Positions 34,635 to 42,919 of a stretch of 64,000 bases of DNA are shown here, in pieces. How positions within the stretch are numbered: position 1 is the stretch's first letter; each line of letters begins with the position of its first letter. The translations under genes and the position numbers were made by a program. The DNA lies in the NCBI GenBank assembly GCA_033764095.1, contig JANRJF010000034.1:1-64000 (forward strand), given 5' to 3'. The notes beneath the pieces are model-generated. The model was not told where the DNA came from and made no database searches. It was given only the letters and a program-made list of their open reading frames with translations. Source of the stretch: JBDTMT01 sp033764095 (lineage in GTDB: Bacteria > Desulfobacterota > Binatia > HRBIN30 > CADEER01).

Positions 34635-35396
34635 GTGCGTTACGTCCGCCTGATCGCCGTTCTCGCCCTGCTCTCGTCGCTCGGCTACACCGTGCTGCGC
34701 TGGCGCGCGCAGGTGAACTGGCGGCCGACCCAGGTCGTGCTGCTCACCGTCGCCTCGCTGCCGGTGGCGCGGCTCGGCGACGACCAGGGCGCCGCGTCGA
34801 TCACGCCCAACCTCGATGCGCTGGCGCGCCAGTCGGTGGTCTTCGACCGCACCGCCGCCGGCGAGGGCGGCAGCGTGCGTACCACCGCCGTGACGCTCGC
34901 CTCGCTCTTCCAGCAACGCGGCACCGCCACCGCCGCGGTCGATGCGCGCAGCGATCCGGATCGCGGCTTCGCGACGGTCATCGCGCAGCCGTTCGCCGCG
35001 CCGCCGCAGGGTGACACCGCGTCGCTGATGACCTGGTTGGCCGAGCACGCACGGCTGCCGTTCTTCCTCTGGATCCACGATGACGGCCCACCGCCGGGCG
35101 CCAGCGACGGCGTCGTCGCCTGGAGCGACGCGCTGGTCGGACGCGTCCTGCGCCAGCTCGCCGCGCTCGGCCTCGGCGACGGGGTCTTGGTCGTCTTCAC
35201 CGCAAGCCGTGGCGACCCCACCCACCCGGGGCTCGTCCCGCTGCTGATCGGCGCGCCGCGCTTCACGCCGCGCCGCGTCTACACGCCGGTCGAGCAGATC
35301 GACGTACTGCCGACCGTCGTCGCCCTCGCCGACCTGCCGCCGCCGGCCGGCATGCCCGGCAAGAGCCTGCTGCCGCTGCTCGACGCGGGCAACTGA
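34635..35396 (+). CDS. Sulfatase/alkaline-phosphatase-superfamily-like protein, probably inactive
   Basis: 253 residues from a GTG start (membrane anchor RLIAVLALLSSLGYTVL). It keeps two landmarks of sulfatases: an early ITPNLDALARQSVVFDRTAA and a late YTPVEQIDVLPTVVALADLP...MPGKSLLPLL, with IHDDG and TASRGDPTHPG between. The N-terminal metal-binding Asp pair normally found after the first strand is replaced by TVASLPVARLGDD, and no CxPSR/SxPSR activation motif is seen; the protein is about half the normal length. Likely a shortened, catalytically dead relative that may act as a binding or scaffold protein. A pseudogene is possible, though the frame is intact. Confidence 0.65.
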   Translation: MRYVRLIAVLALLSSLGYTVLRWRAQVNWRPTQVVLLTVASLPVARLGDDQGAASITPNLDALARQSVVFDRTAAGEGGSVRTTAVTLASLFQQRGTATAAVDARSDPDRGFATVIAQPFAAPPQGDTASLMTWLAEHARLPFFLWIHDDGPPPGASDGVVAWSDALVGRVLRQLAALGLGDGVLVVFTASRGDPTHPGLVPLLIGAPRFTPRRVYTPVEQIDVLPTVVALADLPPPAGMPGKSLLPLLDAGN

Positions 35397-35475
35397 CCGG
35401 CGCGCTCCGGCCCGGACGTGAGCGTGGCAAGATCGCGTGGCCAGCCGGCATAGAGAGACAACCAGCGGAGGTCCG

Positions 35476-36132
35476 ATGCGCGCCAGCCTGCTCGTCTTGC
35501 TGCTCCTGATCGCTCGTCCACTCAGCGCGGTCACGCTGACCGCGGCCACCGCCGGCCCGGCCGACCCGGGCGGCACCGCCACCGTCTGCGTGGCGCTCGA
35601 CACCGGCGGCGCGCAGGTCGCCGGCACACAGAACGACCTGACGTGGGACGGCAGCTGCCTCACCCTGCCCGACACCAGCGCCTGCTACGCCTCCGGCACC
35701 CACGGCAAGCAGCTGCAGGGCAAGCTGCTCGACAACCGCGACTTCACCTACCGCGCGCTCATCCTGTCGCTCAGCGACGTCGACCCGATCGACGACGGCG
35801 TCCTGTACTGCTGCGACTTCTTCGTCGAGGCGACGGCTGGCGAGTGCTGCAGGGTGGACGTGACCGGTGCCGGCGCGTCCGATCCGCGCGGCAACGCGCT
35901 GGACGTCCTGGCTGTCGGCGGCCAGGTGTGTGCGGAACCGGAGTCCGCTGTCACCCCCATCGTCATCGCGACGCCGACCCGCACGCCGACGCTGTGCGGC
36001 AGCTGCCCTCCGGTCGCCAACGACGAAGACGACGGCTGCCAGGTCGCGGCGCCCGCATCGGGCGGCAGCGCGGCATGGCCGCTCGTCGCCGCCGTCGCAC
36101 TGGCGTTGCTGCGTCGCCGGCGTGGGGTGTGA
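35476..36132 (+). CDS. Secreted cohesin-like protein with MYXO-type C-terminal sorting tail
   Basis: 218 residues from ATG 35476 (GGAGG site). A signal peptide (ASLLVLLLLIARPLSA) precedes one domain of about 130 residues beginning PGGTATVCVALDTGGAQV, AGTQNDLTWDGSCLTL, with cysteine pairs, resembling a cohesin-like beta sandwich. A Pro/Thr spacer (IATPTRTPTLC) leads to the tail: DGCQVAAPASGG, hydrophobic helix AWPLVAAVALALL, then RRRRGV. That tail (Cys-Gly region, helix, Arg cluster) is of the MYXO-CTERM type and implies processing at the cell surface. Function unknown; a dockerin-like partner is encoded at 4105. Confidence 0.75.
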   Translation: MRASLLVLLLLIARPLSAVTLTAATAGPADPGGTATVCVALDTGGAQVAGTQNDLTWDGSCLTLPDTSACYASGTHGKQLQGKLLDNRDFTYRALILSLSDVDPIDDGVLYCCDFFVEATAGECCRVDVTGAGASDPRGNALDVLAVGGQVCAEPESAVTPIVIATPTRTPTLCGSCPPVANDEDDGCQVAAPASGGSAAWPLVAAVALALLRRRRGV

Positions 36133-36158
36133 GCGGCGTCCTTGTCGCCGGCGCGCTT

Positions 36159-36275
36159 GGCCACGGATTGCACGGAGAAGACCTGGATTACCCGGAGAGA
36201 AGAATAAGCCCGGAGCCCGCAAGCCGCCTGCAGGCTCCGTGTAATCCGTGTCCGGCATCCGTGAAATCCGTGGCC
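36159..36275. repeat. Tandem-unit hairpin array, family B variant (CACGGA unit)
   Basis: Left arm 36159-36199 (GGCCACGGATTGCACGGAGA...) and right arm 36235-36274 (...AAATCCGTGGCC). The inner copies read CTGGATTACCCGGAG and CTCCGTGTAATCC. It fills most of the 241 bp gap before the symporter gene. Confidence 0.85.
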
Positions 36276-36373
36276 TCAGCGCCTCAGCTGGAGCACGTCC
36301 GCCGAGACCCTCCGCGCACCCACGACGACGCGTGACCCTTTTGCCGCGCCGCGAAAGCCGCTAGTCGCGCCGC

Positions 36374-37624
36374 ATGCAGCCCGGCCTGTCGCGGCGGATG
36401 TTCATCGGTCTGGTCGCCGGCGCCGGCCTCGGCGTGCTGGCGCACCTGGTCGCCGGCGACAGCGCCGCGCTGGCGGCGCTGATCACCTACGGCACCGAGC
36501 CGATCGGCAAGATCTTCCTGCGCCTGCTGTTCATGCTCGTCCTGCCGCTGGTGCTGTCGGCGCTGGCGCTCGGCGTCGCCGAGCTGCGCGACCTGCGCCA
36601 GCTCGGGCGCATCGGGCTGAAGACGCTCGCCTACACCGTCGTCGTCACCAGCATCGCGGTGCTGGTCGGCGTCACGCTGGTCAACCTCATCCGTCCCGGC
36701 GACGGGCTGCCGCCGGCGCTGCGCGACACCTTGCAGTCGCGCGCCGCGGCGCCGCCGGCGGCGGCGCTCGGCGGCGGCGCCACCGGCGTCGACTTCCTCG
36801 TGCAGCTGGTGCCGGCCAACGTCGTCAGGGCGATGGCCGACGGCGACATGCTGGCGGTGATGGTGTTCGCGCTGCTGCTCGGCATTGGCCTGGTGCTGAC
36901 GCGCAGCGAGGCGACGCGCGCCTTCGAACAGGCGCTGCAGGGGCTCTACGACGTCACCATGCGGCTGCTCGGGCTGGTGATTCGCTTCGCGCCGATCGGC
37001 GTCGGCTGCCTGCTGTTCACGCTCACCGCGCGCCTCGGCTACGACATCCTGAACCAGCTCGGCTGGTACGTGCTGGTGGTGGTGCTGGCGCTGGCGATCC
37101 AGCAGTTCGGCGTCTACTCCGCCTCGGTCGCCTGGCTGGGCGGCATGTCGCCGCTGTTCTTCTTCCGCGCCGTGCGGCCGGCGGTGGTCACCGCCTTCTC
37201 CACCGCCTCGAGCAACGCGACCCTGCCGACGGCATTGCAGGTGGCGGAGGAGAACCTGCGCCTGCCGGCGCACGTCAGCCGCTTCGTGCTCAGCATCGGC
37301 TCGACCGCCAACCAGAACGGCACCGCACTGTTCGAGGGCGTCACCGTGCTCTTCCTGGCGCAGTTCTACGGCGTCGAGCTGGCGCTGGCGCAGCAGATCC
37401 TGGTCGTCTTCATCTGCGTGCTCGGCGGCATCGGCACCGCCGGCGTGCCGGCCGGCTCGATCCCGGTCATCGCCATGATCCTCGGCCTGGTCGGCGTGCC
37501 GCCCGACGGCATCGGCATCATCCTCGGCGTCGACCGCATCCTCGACATGTGCCGCACCACCGTGAACGTCACCGGCGACCTCGCCGCCGCGGTGGTGGTC
37601 AGCCGCGGCGAGACGCAGCACTGA
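36374..37624 (+). CDS. Dicarboxylate/amino acid:cation symporter (DctA/GltP family)
   Basis: 416 residues, multi-spanning inner-membrane Na+ or H+ symporter of the DAACS family. Recognisable elements: RMFIGLVAGAGLGVL, LFMLVLPLVLSALALGV, AFSTASSNATLPTALQ (substrate hairpin 1), SIGSTANQNGTALFEG, GTAGVPAGSIPVIAMIL (hairpin 2) and DRILDMCRTTVNVTGD. The conserved NxxGT-type and DRxxDMxRT motifs, the latter with the Asp used for substrate binding, are intact. Probable import of C4-dicarboxylates or glutamate/aspartate. No sensor or regulator is adjacent. Confidence 0.95.
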   Translation: MQPGLSRRMFIGLVAGAGLGVLAHLVAGDSAALAALITYGTEPIGKIFLRLLFMLVLPLVLSALALGVAELRDLRQLGRIGLKTLAYTVVVTSIAVLVGVTLVNLIRPGDGLPPALRDTLQSRAAAPPAAALGGGATGVDFLVQLVPANVVRAMADGDMLAVMVFALLLGIGLVLTRSEATRAFEQALQGLYDVTMRLLGLVIRFAPIGVGCLLFTLTARLGYDILNQLGWYVLVVVLALAIQQFGVYSASVAWLGGMSPLFFFRAVRPAVVTAFSTASSNATLPTALQVAEENLRLPAHVSRFVLSIGSTANQNGTALFEGVTVLFLAQFYGVELALAQQILVVFICVLGGIGTAGVPAGSIPVIAMILGLVGVPPDGIGIILGVDRILDMCRTTVNVTGDLAAAVVVSRGETQH

Positions 37625-37670
37625 GCCCGACTTCGTCCGTAGGGATTTCCCCCAATTGATCGACTCGGTG

Positions 37671-37694
37671 CCGCTCGACTAAGTCGAAGAGCGG
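37671..37694 (+). other. Stem-loop in the leader of the giant thrombospondin-type gene
   Basis: CCGCTC and GAGCGG enclose an inner GAC-TAA-GTC stem, ending 16 bp before the ATG at 37711. It also contains the 13-base palindrome TCGACTAAGTCGA. Possible operator or translation-control hairpin; no known riboswitch is recognised. Confidence 0.4.
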
Positions 37695-37710
37695 GACGCG
37701 AGGGGGAACG

Positions 37711-40700
37711 ATGACGGCAGGCCTTCTGGGCGGTCGGTTGGTCGCGGCGTGGCTTGCCGTCTGGTTGTTGATCCACGCGCCGGCGGCGGCGGCGCAGACG
37801 TGCAGCGACTACGACGGCGACGGCCTGTGCAACACGGTCGACAACTGCCGCTACGTCGCCAACCCCGACCAGGCCGACGGCGACGGCGACGGCGCGGGCG
37901 ACGTCTGCGACATCTGTCCGGCGCTATATGATCCGTTGCAGGGCGACTACGACGGCAACGGCGTCGGCGACCTCTGCCAGGTCTGTCCGGTCAACCAGGA
38001 CTACGACGGCGACCAGCTGTGCAACGGGCAGGACAACTGCCTGTACGCGCCCAATCCCGATCAACTCGACAGCGACGCCGATGCGATCGGCGACACCTGC
38101 GACAACTGTCCGGCGCTCGCCAACCCCACCCAGGCGGATGCCGACGGCAACGGTCGCGGCGACCTGTGCCAGACGTGCGCGGCCGGAACCGACTACGACG
38201 GCGACGACGTCTGCAACGGCGCCGACAACTGCATCTACGACCGCAACGCCGACCAGGCGAACGGCGATGGCGATCCGTTCGGTGACGCCTGCGACAATTG
38301 CGTCGGCGCCGGACTCGACAACGACGGCGACGGCGTCTGCGATCCGCTCGACAACTGCGACTACCGGCCGAATCCCGATCAACTCGACAGCGACGCGGAC
38401 GGAATCGGCGATGCCTGCGACAACTGCGCGGTGGTGTTCAATCCGCTGCAGGCCGACCGCGACTCCAACGGGCGCGGCGATGCCTGCCAGAGCTGTCCGT
38501 CCTTCAACGACGACGACGGCGACGACACCTGCAACGGCGTCGACAACTGCCGATACGATGCGAATCCCGATCAACAGAACGGCGACGGCGATGCGTACGG
38601 CGACGCCTGCGACAACTGTGTCGGGCAGGGCCTCGACGACGACGGCGACGCGGCGTGCGATCCGGTCGACAACTGCCTGTACACGTACAACGCCGATCAG
38701 CTCGACGGCGACGGCGATGGGCGCGGCGATGCCTGCGACAACTGCCCGGCGCTCGCCAATCCCGCGCAGACCGACAGCGACTACAACGGCGTCGGCGACG
38801 CCTGCCAGACCTGCCCGCTCAACGGCGACTACGACGGCGACGAGATCTGCACGGCCGCCGACAACTGCCCGTACGACCGGAATCCTGCGCAGACCGACGG
38901 CGACGGCGACGGTGCCGGCGACGCCTGCGATGGTTGCGTCGGTCCGGGTACCACCGATCGCGACCACGACGGCATCTGTGAGCCGACCGACAACTGTTTC
39001 TACTATCCGAACCCGTCACAGACCGATTCGGACGGCGATGGCGCCGGCGACGGGTGCGACGGCTGTTTCGGGCCGGGCACCAGCGACTACGACAACGACG
39101 CGGCCTGCGATGCGGGCGACAACTGCCCCTACACCCCGAACCCGGACCAGGCGGACGGCGACGGCGACGGCCTCGGCGACCTGTGCGACGACTGCGTCGG
39201 ACCCGGGCTCGGCGACTACGACCAGGACGGCGCCTGCAACCAGGTCGACAACTGCTCCTACACGCCCAACCCGGATCAGGCCGACCCGGACGGCGACGGG
39301 CTCGGCAGCGCCTGCGACAACTGCCCGACGGCCGCCAATCCGAACCAGAGCGATGCCGACTCCAATGGCCTTGGCGACGCCTGCCAGCTCTGTGCGCTGA
39401 ATACCGATCGCGACGGCGATCAGGTCTGCGTCGCCACCGACAACTGCCCGTCGACCCGCAACACCGATCAGACCGACACCGATCACGACGGCCTCGGCGA
39501 CGCCTGCGACAACTGCCCGGCGGTCGCCAACCTCGACCAGCGCGACGCCGACTCCAACGGGCGCGGCGATGCCTGCCAGCGCTGCCCGCAGTTCACCGAC
39601 GGCGACGGCGACGAGGTCTGCTACCCGCACGACAACTGCGTGTATCGGCCCAACACCGACCAGGCGGACAGCGACGGCGATACGATCGGCGATGCCTGCG
39701 ACGACTGCGCCGGGCCGGGCCTGGACGGTGACGGCGACGGCATCTGCGCCATCGACGACAACTGCGTCGGCACCTTCAACCCCGATCAGGCCGACAGCGA
39801 CGGCGATGGCAGCGGCGACGTCTGCGACAACTGCCCGGCGGTCGCCAACCTCGACCAGAAGAACGCGGACTACGACCAGCTCGGCGACGCCTGCGACGCC
39901 TGCGTCGGCGACTTCTGGTTCGACTACGACCAGGACGGTTTCTGCGACGAGGCGAGCCAGTGCCCGCTCGGCTGCGACAATTGCGCCGGCGTCGCCAATC
40001 CCGACCAGACCGACGCCGACGCCGACGGGGTCGGCGACGTCTGCGACATCTGCGTCGGGGCCGGCGGTCGCGACACCGACCACGACGGCGCCTGCGACAG
40101 CGCCGACGGCTGTCGCAACTACTACGACCCCGCCCAGTCGGATGCGGACGGCGACGGCGTCGGGGACTTCTGCGACAACTGCCCGGACACGTTCAACCCG
40201 ACGCAGCGCGACGCCAACCAGGACGGCGAGGGCGATGCCTGCGATCGCTGCCCGGTGGCCGACGACGGCGACCGCGACGGCATCTGCGGCAGCGGCGACC
40301 TCTGTCCCGACAACCCCGATCCCGATCAGCTCGACGACGACGGCGACGGGCTCGGCAACGCCTGCGACAACTGTCCGGCGGTCGTCAACCCGGACCAGGC
40401 CGACAGTGATTTCAACGGCGTCGGCGACGCCTGCCAGAGCTGCCCGTTGCGCGGCGACGACGACGGCGACCGCAGCTGCGACACGGTCGACAACTGCCCC
40501 GGTCAGTCGAACCCCGATCAGCGCGACGGCGACGGCGACGGACGCGGCGACCCGTGCGACAACTGCCCGAGCGCCGCCAACGCGACGCAGCTCGACAGCG
40601 ACGGCAACGGCGTCGGCGACGCCTGCCAGGCCTGCCCGCTGTTCGCCGACGGCGATGCCGACGAGATCTGCGCGCCGCTCGACAACTGCGAGTACAGCCC

Positions 40701-42903
40701 CAACCCCGAGCAGACCGACGGCGACGGCGACGGCTACGGCGATACGTGCGACCGCTGTCTCGGCCCCGGCACCGACGACTACGACGACGACGGGGTGTGC
40801 AACGACGCCGACGTCTGCCTCTTCTACTACGATCCGCTGCAGACCGACTCGGACGGCGACGGCCTCGGCGATCGCTGCGACAACTGCGCCGGACCGGGCC
40901 TCGACAACGACGGCGACACCGTCTGCGACGCGGTCGACAACTGCCTGGGCACGGGCAACCCGGACCAGCTCGACGGCGACGCGGACGGCGACGGCGACGC
41001 CTGCGACAACTGCCCGGCGGTCGCCAATCCGGACCAGGCGGACTTCGATTACAACCGCGTCGGCGACGCCTGTCAGCGCTGCGCGCCGTACGACGACTAC
41101 GACGCCGACAACGTCTGTTCCGCACTCGACAACTGTCCGTACGCGTTCAACCCGACCCAGGCCGACGGCGACGGCGACGGCGTCGGCGACGCCTGCGACC
41201 ACTGCAGCGCCGCCGGCAGCGACGACTACGACGGCGATGGCGCCTGCGATTCGACCGACAACTGCCGCTATCGCAGCAACCCCGACCAGGCCGACGCCGA
41301 CAACGACGCCGTCGGCGACCTCTGCGACAACTGCGTGAACGTCGCCAACCCCAGCCAACGCGACGACGACGGCAACAGCCTCGGCAACGCCTGCCAGCTC
41401 TGTCCACCCTACGGCGACGCCGACCGCGACGACGTGTGCCTGCCGCTCGACAACTGCCCGTACGCGTCCAATCCCAGTCAGAGCGACACCGACGGCGACG
41501 GCGCCGGCGACCCCTGCGACGCCTGCGACGGAAACGGCGCCAACGACTACGACGGCGACGGCGTCTGCGATCCGGCCGACAATTGCCGCACGCGGTACAA
41601 CCCGAGCCAGGACGACGGCGACGGCGACGGCAGCGGCGACGCCTGCGACAACTGCGCCGCGCTCGCCAACCCGGACCAGGTCAACCGCGACGGCGACAGC
41701 ACCGGCGACGCCTGCGACCCGTGCCCGCTCGACGGGTACAGCGACTACGACGGCGACGGCTTCTGTGGATATCCGCAGCAGTGCCCGAGCGGCTGCGACG
41801 ACTGCCCGTTCGACTTCGATCTCGAGCAGTCCGACGCCGACCACGACGGCTACGGCGACGAGTGCGACAGCTGCCCGGGTGACGGCACCTACGACGGCGA
41901 TTCCGATGGGATCTGCGACGAGGTCGACAATTGCCGCTTCGCCGCGAACCACAATCAGTACGACGAGGACGGCGACGGACGCGGCGACCTGTGCGACAAC
42001 TGCCCGGCGGTCTTCAACCCGGACCAGGCGGACGGCGACTACGACCAGTTCGGCGACGCCTGCGACGACTGCAGCAGCTACGACTACGACAACGACGCGG
42101 TGTGCAACGGCGAGGACAACTGCCCGTTCGCGTTCAACCCGACCCAGGCGGATCCCGATCACGACGGCGTCGGGAGCGGCTGCGACAACTGTCCGAGCGT
42201 TCCCAACCGCGGCCAGGACGATGTCGACTCCAACGGCGTCGGCGACGTCTGCGAGCGCTGCACCGGCGACGATGCCGATCGCGACGGGATCTGCGACGAG
42301 ACGGACAACTGCCCGACCCGCGCCAACCCGAGCCAGATCGACAGCGACGGCAACGGCGTCGGCGATGCCTGCCAGCTCTGCTTCGACACGCCGCGCGCCA
42401 GCTGTCGCCGCCCGATCCGGGCCGGCGCGTCGCGCCTGACGCTGCGCGATCGGCGCCGCGACCTGCTGCGCTGGGAGTGGCGGCGCGGCGCCGACACGCC
42501 GCTCGGCACGCTCGGCAACCCGCTCGCCAGCACCGCCTACGCGCTGTGCCTGTACAGCGGCGCGCCGACCCGTCTCGCCTACGAAGTCGTCGTCGCCGCC
42601 GGCGGCGAGTGCGACGGCCACCCGTGCTGGTCGGCGCAGGGCGCCGACGGCTGGCGCTGGAAGGGCCGCGGATCACACCCCGGCGGCATGCGCGAGCTCC
42701 GCCTGCAGGCCGGCGCCGCCGGCGACGCGCACTTCTCGCTGCTCGCCAAGAGCGACGCACTGCAACTTCCCGTCCTGCCGATGGACGGCAACGCGGCGGT
42801 GATCGCACAGCTGGTCAACGATCAGGGTTATTGCTGGGAAGCGCGCTTCGTCGCCCCGCATTCGGAGAACTCCGCCACCACGTTCACCGACCGGTCCCAA
42901 TAG
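37711..42903 (+). CDS. Giant secreted thrombospondin type 3 repeat protein
   Basis: 1730 residues. A signal peptide (GRLVAAWLAVWLLIHAPAAAA) is followed from about residue 30 to 1560 by a continuous array, roughly forty units, of calcium-binding type 3 repeats: D-x-DGDG-x-GD-x-CDNC plus NPDQ-type connectors. The Asp and Cys content is extreme. From about 1570 to the end is a domain (SRLTLRDRRRDLLRWEW, AYALCLYSGAP, AVIAQLVNDQGYCWEARF) shared with the protein encoded at 10558. There is no transmembrane or sorting tail. Such arrays form stiff, Ca2+-stabilised rods in secreted or surface proteins; adhesion or matrix function is inferred. The start follows a GGGGGAACG site. Confidence 0.92.
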   Translation: MTAGLLGGRLVAAWLAVWLLIHAPAAAAQTCSDYDGDGLCNTVDNCRYVANPDQADGDGDGAGDVCDICPALYDPLQGDYDGNGVGDLCQVCPVNQDYDGDQLCNGQDNCLYAPNPDQLDSDADAIGDTCDNCPALANPTQADADGNGRGDLCQTCAAGTDYDGDDVCNGADNCIYDRNADQANGDGDPFGDACDNCVGAGLDNDGDGVCDPLDNCDYRPNPDQLDSDADGIGDACDNCAVVFNPLQADRDSNGRGDACQSCPSFNDDDGDDTCNGVDNCRYDANPDQQNGDGDAYGDACDNCVGQGLDDDGDAACDPVDNCLYTYNADQLDGDGDGRGDACDNCPALANPAQTDSDYNGVGDACQTCPLNGDYDGDEICTAADNCPYDRNPAQTDGDGDGAGDACDGCVGPGTTDRDHDGICEPTDNCFYYPNPSQTDSDGDGAGDGCDGCFGPGTSDYDNDAACDAGDNCPYTPNPDQADGDGDGLGDLCDDCVGPGLGDYDQDGACNQVDNCSYTPNPDQADPDGDGLGSACDNCPTAANPNQSDADSNGLGDACQLCALNTDRDGDQVCVATDNCPSTRNTDQTDTDHDGLGDACDNCPAVANLDQRDADSNGRGDACQRCPQFTDGDGDEVCYPHDNCVYRPNTDQADSDGDTIGDACDDCAGPGLDGDGDGICAIDDNCVGTFNPDQADSDGDGSGDVCDNCPAVANLDQKNADYDQLGDACDACVGDFWFDYDQDGFCDEASQCPLGCDNCAGVANPDQTDADADGVGDVCDICVGAGGRDTDHDGACDSADGCRNYYDPAQSDADGDGVGDFCDNCPDTFNPTQRDANQDGEGDACDRCPVADDGDRDGICGSGDLCPDNPDPDQLDDDGDGLGNACDNCPAVVNPDQADSDFNGVGDACQSCPLRGDDDGDRSCDTVDNCPGQSNPDQRDGDGDGRGDPCDNCPSAANATQLDSDGNGVGDACQACPLFADGDADEICAPLDNCEYSPNPEQTDGDGDGYGDTCDRCLGPGTDDYDDDGVCNDADVCLFYYDPLQTDSDGDGLGDRCDNCAGPGLDNDGDTVCDAVDNCLGTGNPDQLDGDADGDGDACDNCPAVANPDQADFDYNRVGDACQRCAPYDDYDADNVCSALDNCPYAFNPTQADGDGDGVGDACDHCSAAGSDDYDGDGACDSTDNCRYRSNPDQADADNDAVGDLCDNCVNVANPSQRDDDGNSLGNACQLCPPYGDADRDDVCLPLDNCPYASNPSQSDTDGDGAGDPCDACDGNGANDYDGDGVCDPADNCRTRYNPSQDDGDGDGSGDACDNCAALANPDQVNRDGDSTGDACDPCPLDGYSDYDGDGFCGYPQQCPSGCDDCPFDFDLEQSDADHDGYGDECDSCPGDGTYDGDSDGICDEVDNCRFAANHNQYDEDGDGRGDLCDNCPAVFNPDQADGDYDQFGDACDDCSSYDYDNDAVCNGEDNCPFAFNPTQADPDHDGVGSGCDNCPSVPNRGQDDVDSNGVGDVCERCTGDDADRDGICDETDNCPTRANPSQIDSDGNGVGDACQLCFDTPRASCRRPIRAGASRLTLRDRRRDLLRWEWRRGADTPLGTLGNPLASTAYALCLYSGAPTRLAYEVVVAAGGECDGHPCWSAQGADGWRWKGRGSHPGGMRELRLQAGAAGDAHFSLLAKSDALQLPVLPMDGNAAVIAQLVNDQGYCWEARFVAPHSENSATTFTDRSQ

Positions 42904-42919
42904 CGGCGGCGCGCCGCGC

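Noticed and set aside
37660..37710. c-di-GMP (GEMM) riboswitch before the giant gene, suggested by GGGACGC
   Set aside because: Only a few bases fit; the conserved receptor and A-rich junction sequences are missing.
37800..42400. Regularly spaced repeats as a CRISPR array
   Set aside because: The repeats are codon-phased, degenerate and translated as D-x-DGDG units; no constant direct repeats with unique spacers and no cas genes.
39016..42621. 1201-residue Val/Ala-rich open frame antisense to the thrombospondin-type gene
   Set aside because: It arises from the regular GAC/GGC codons of the repeat array; no signal peptide, domain or ribosome-binding site.
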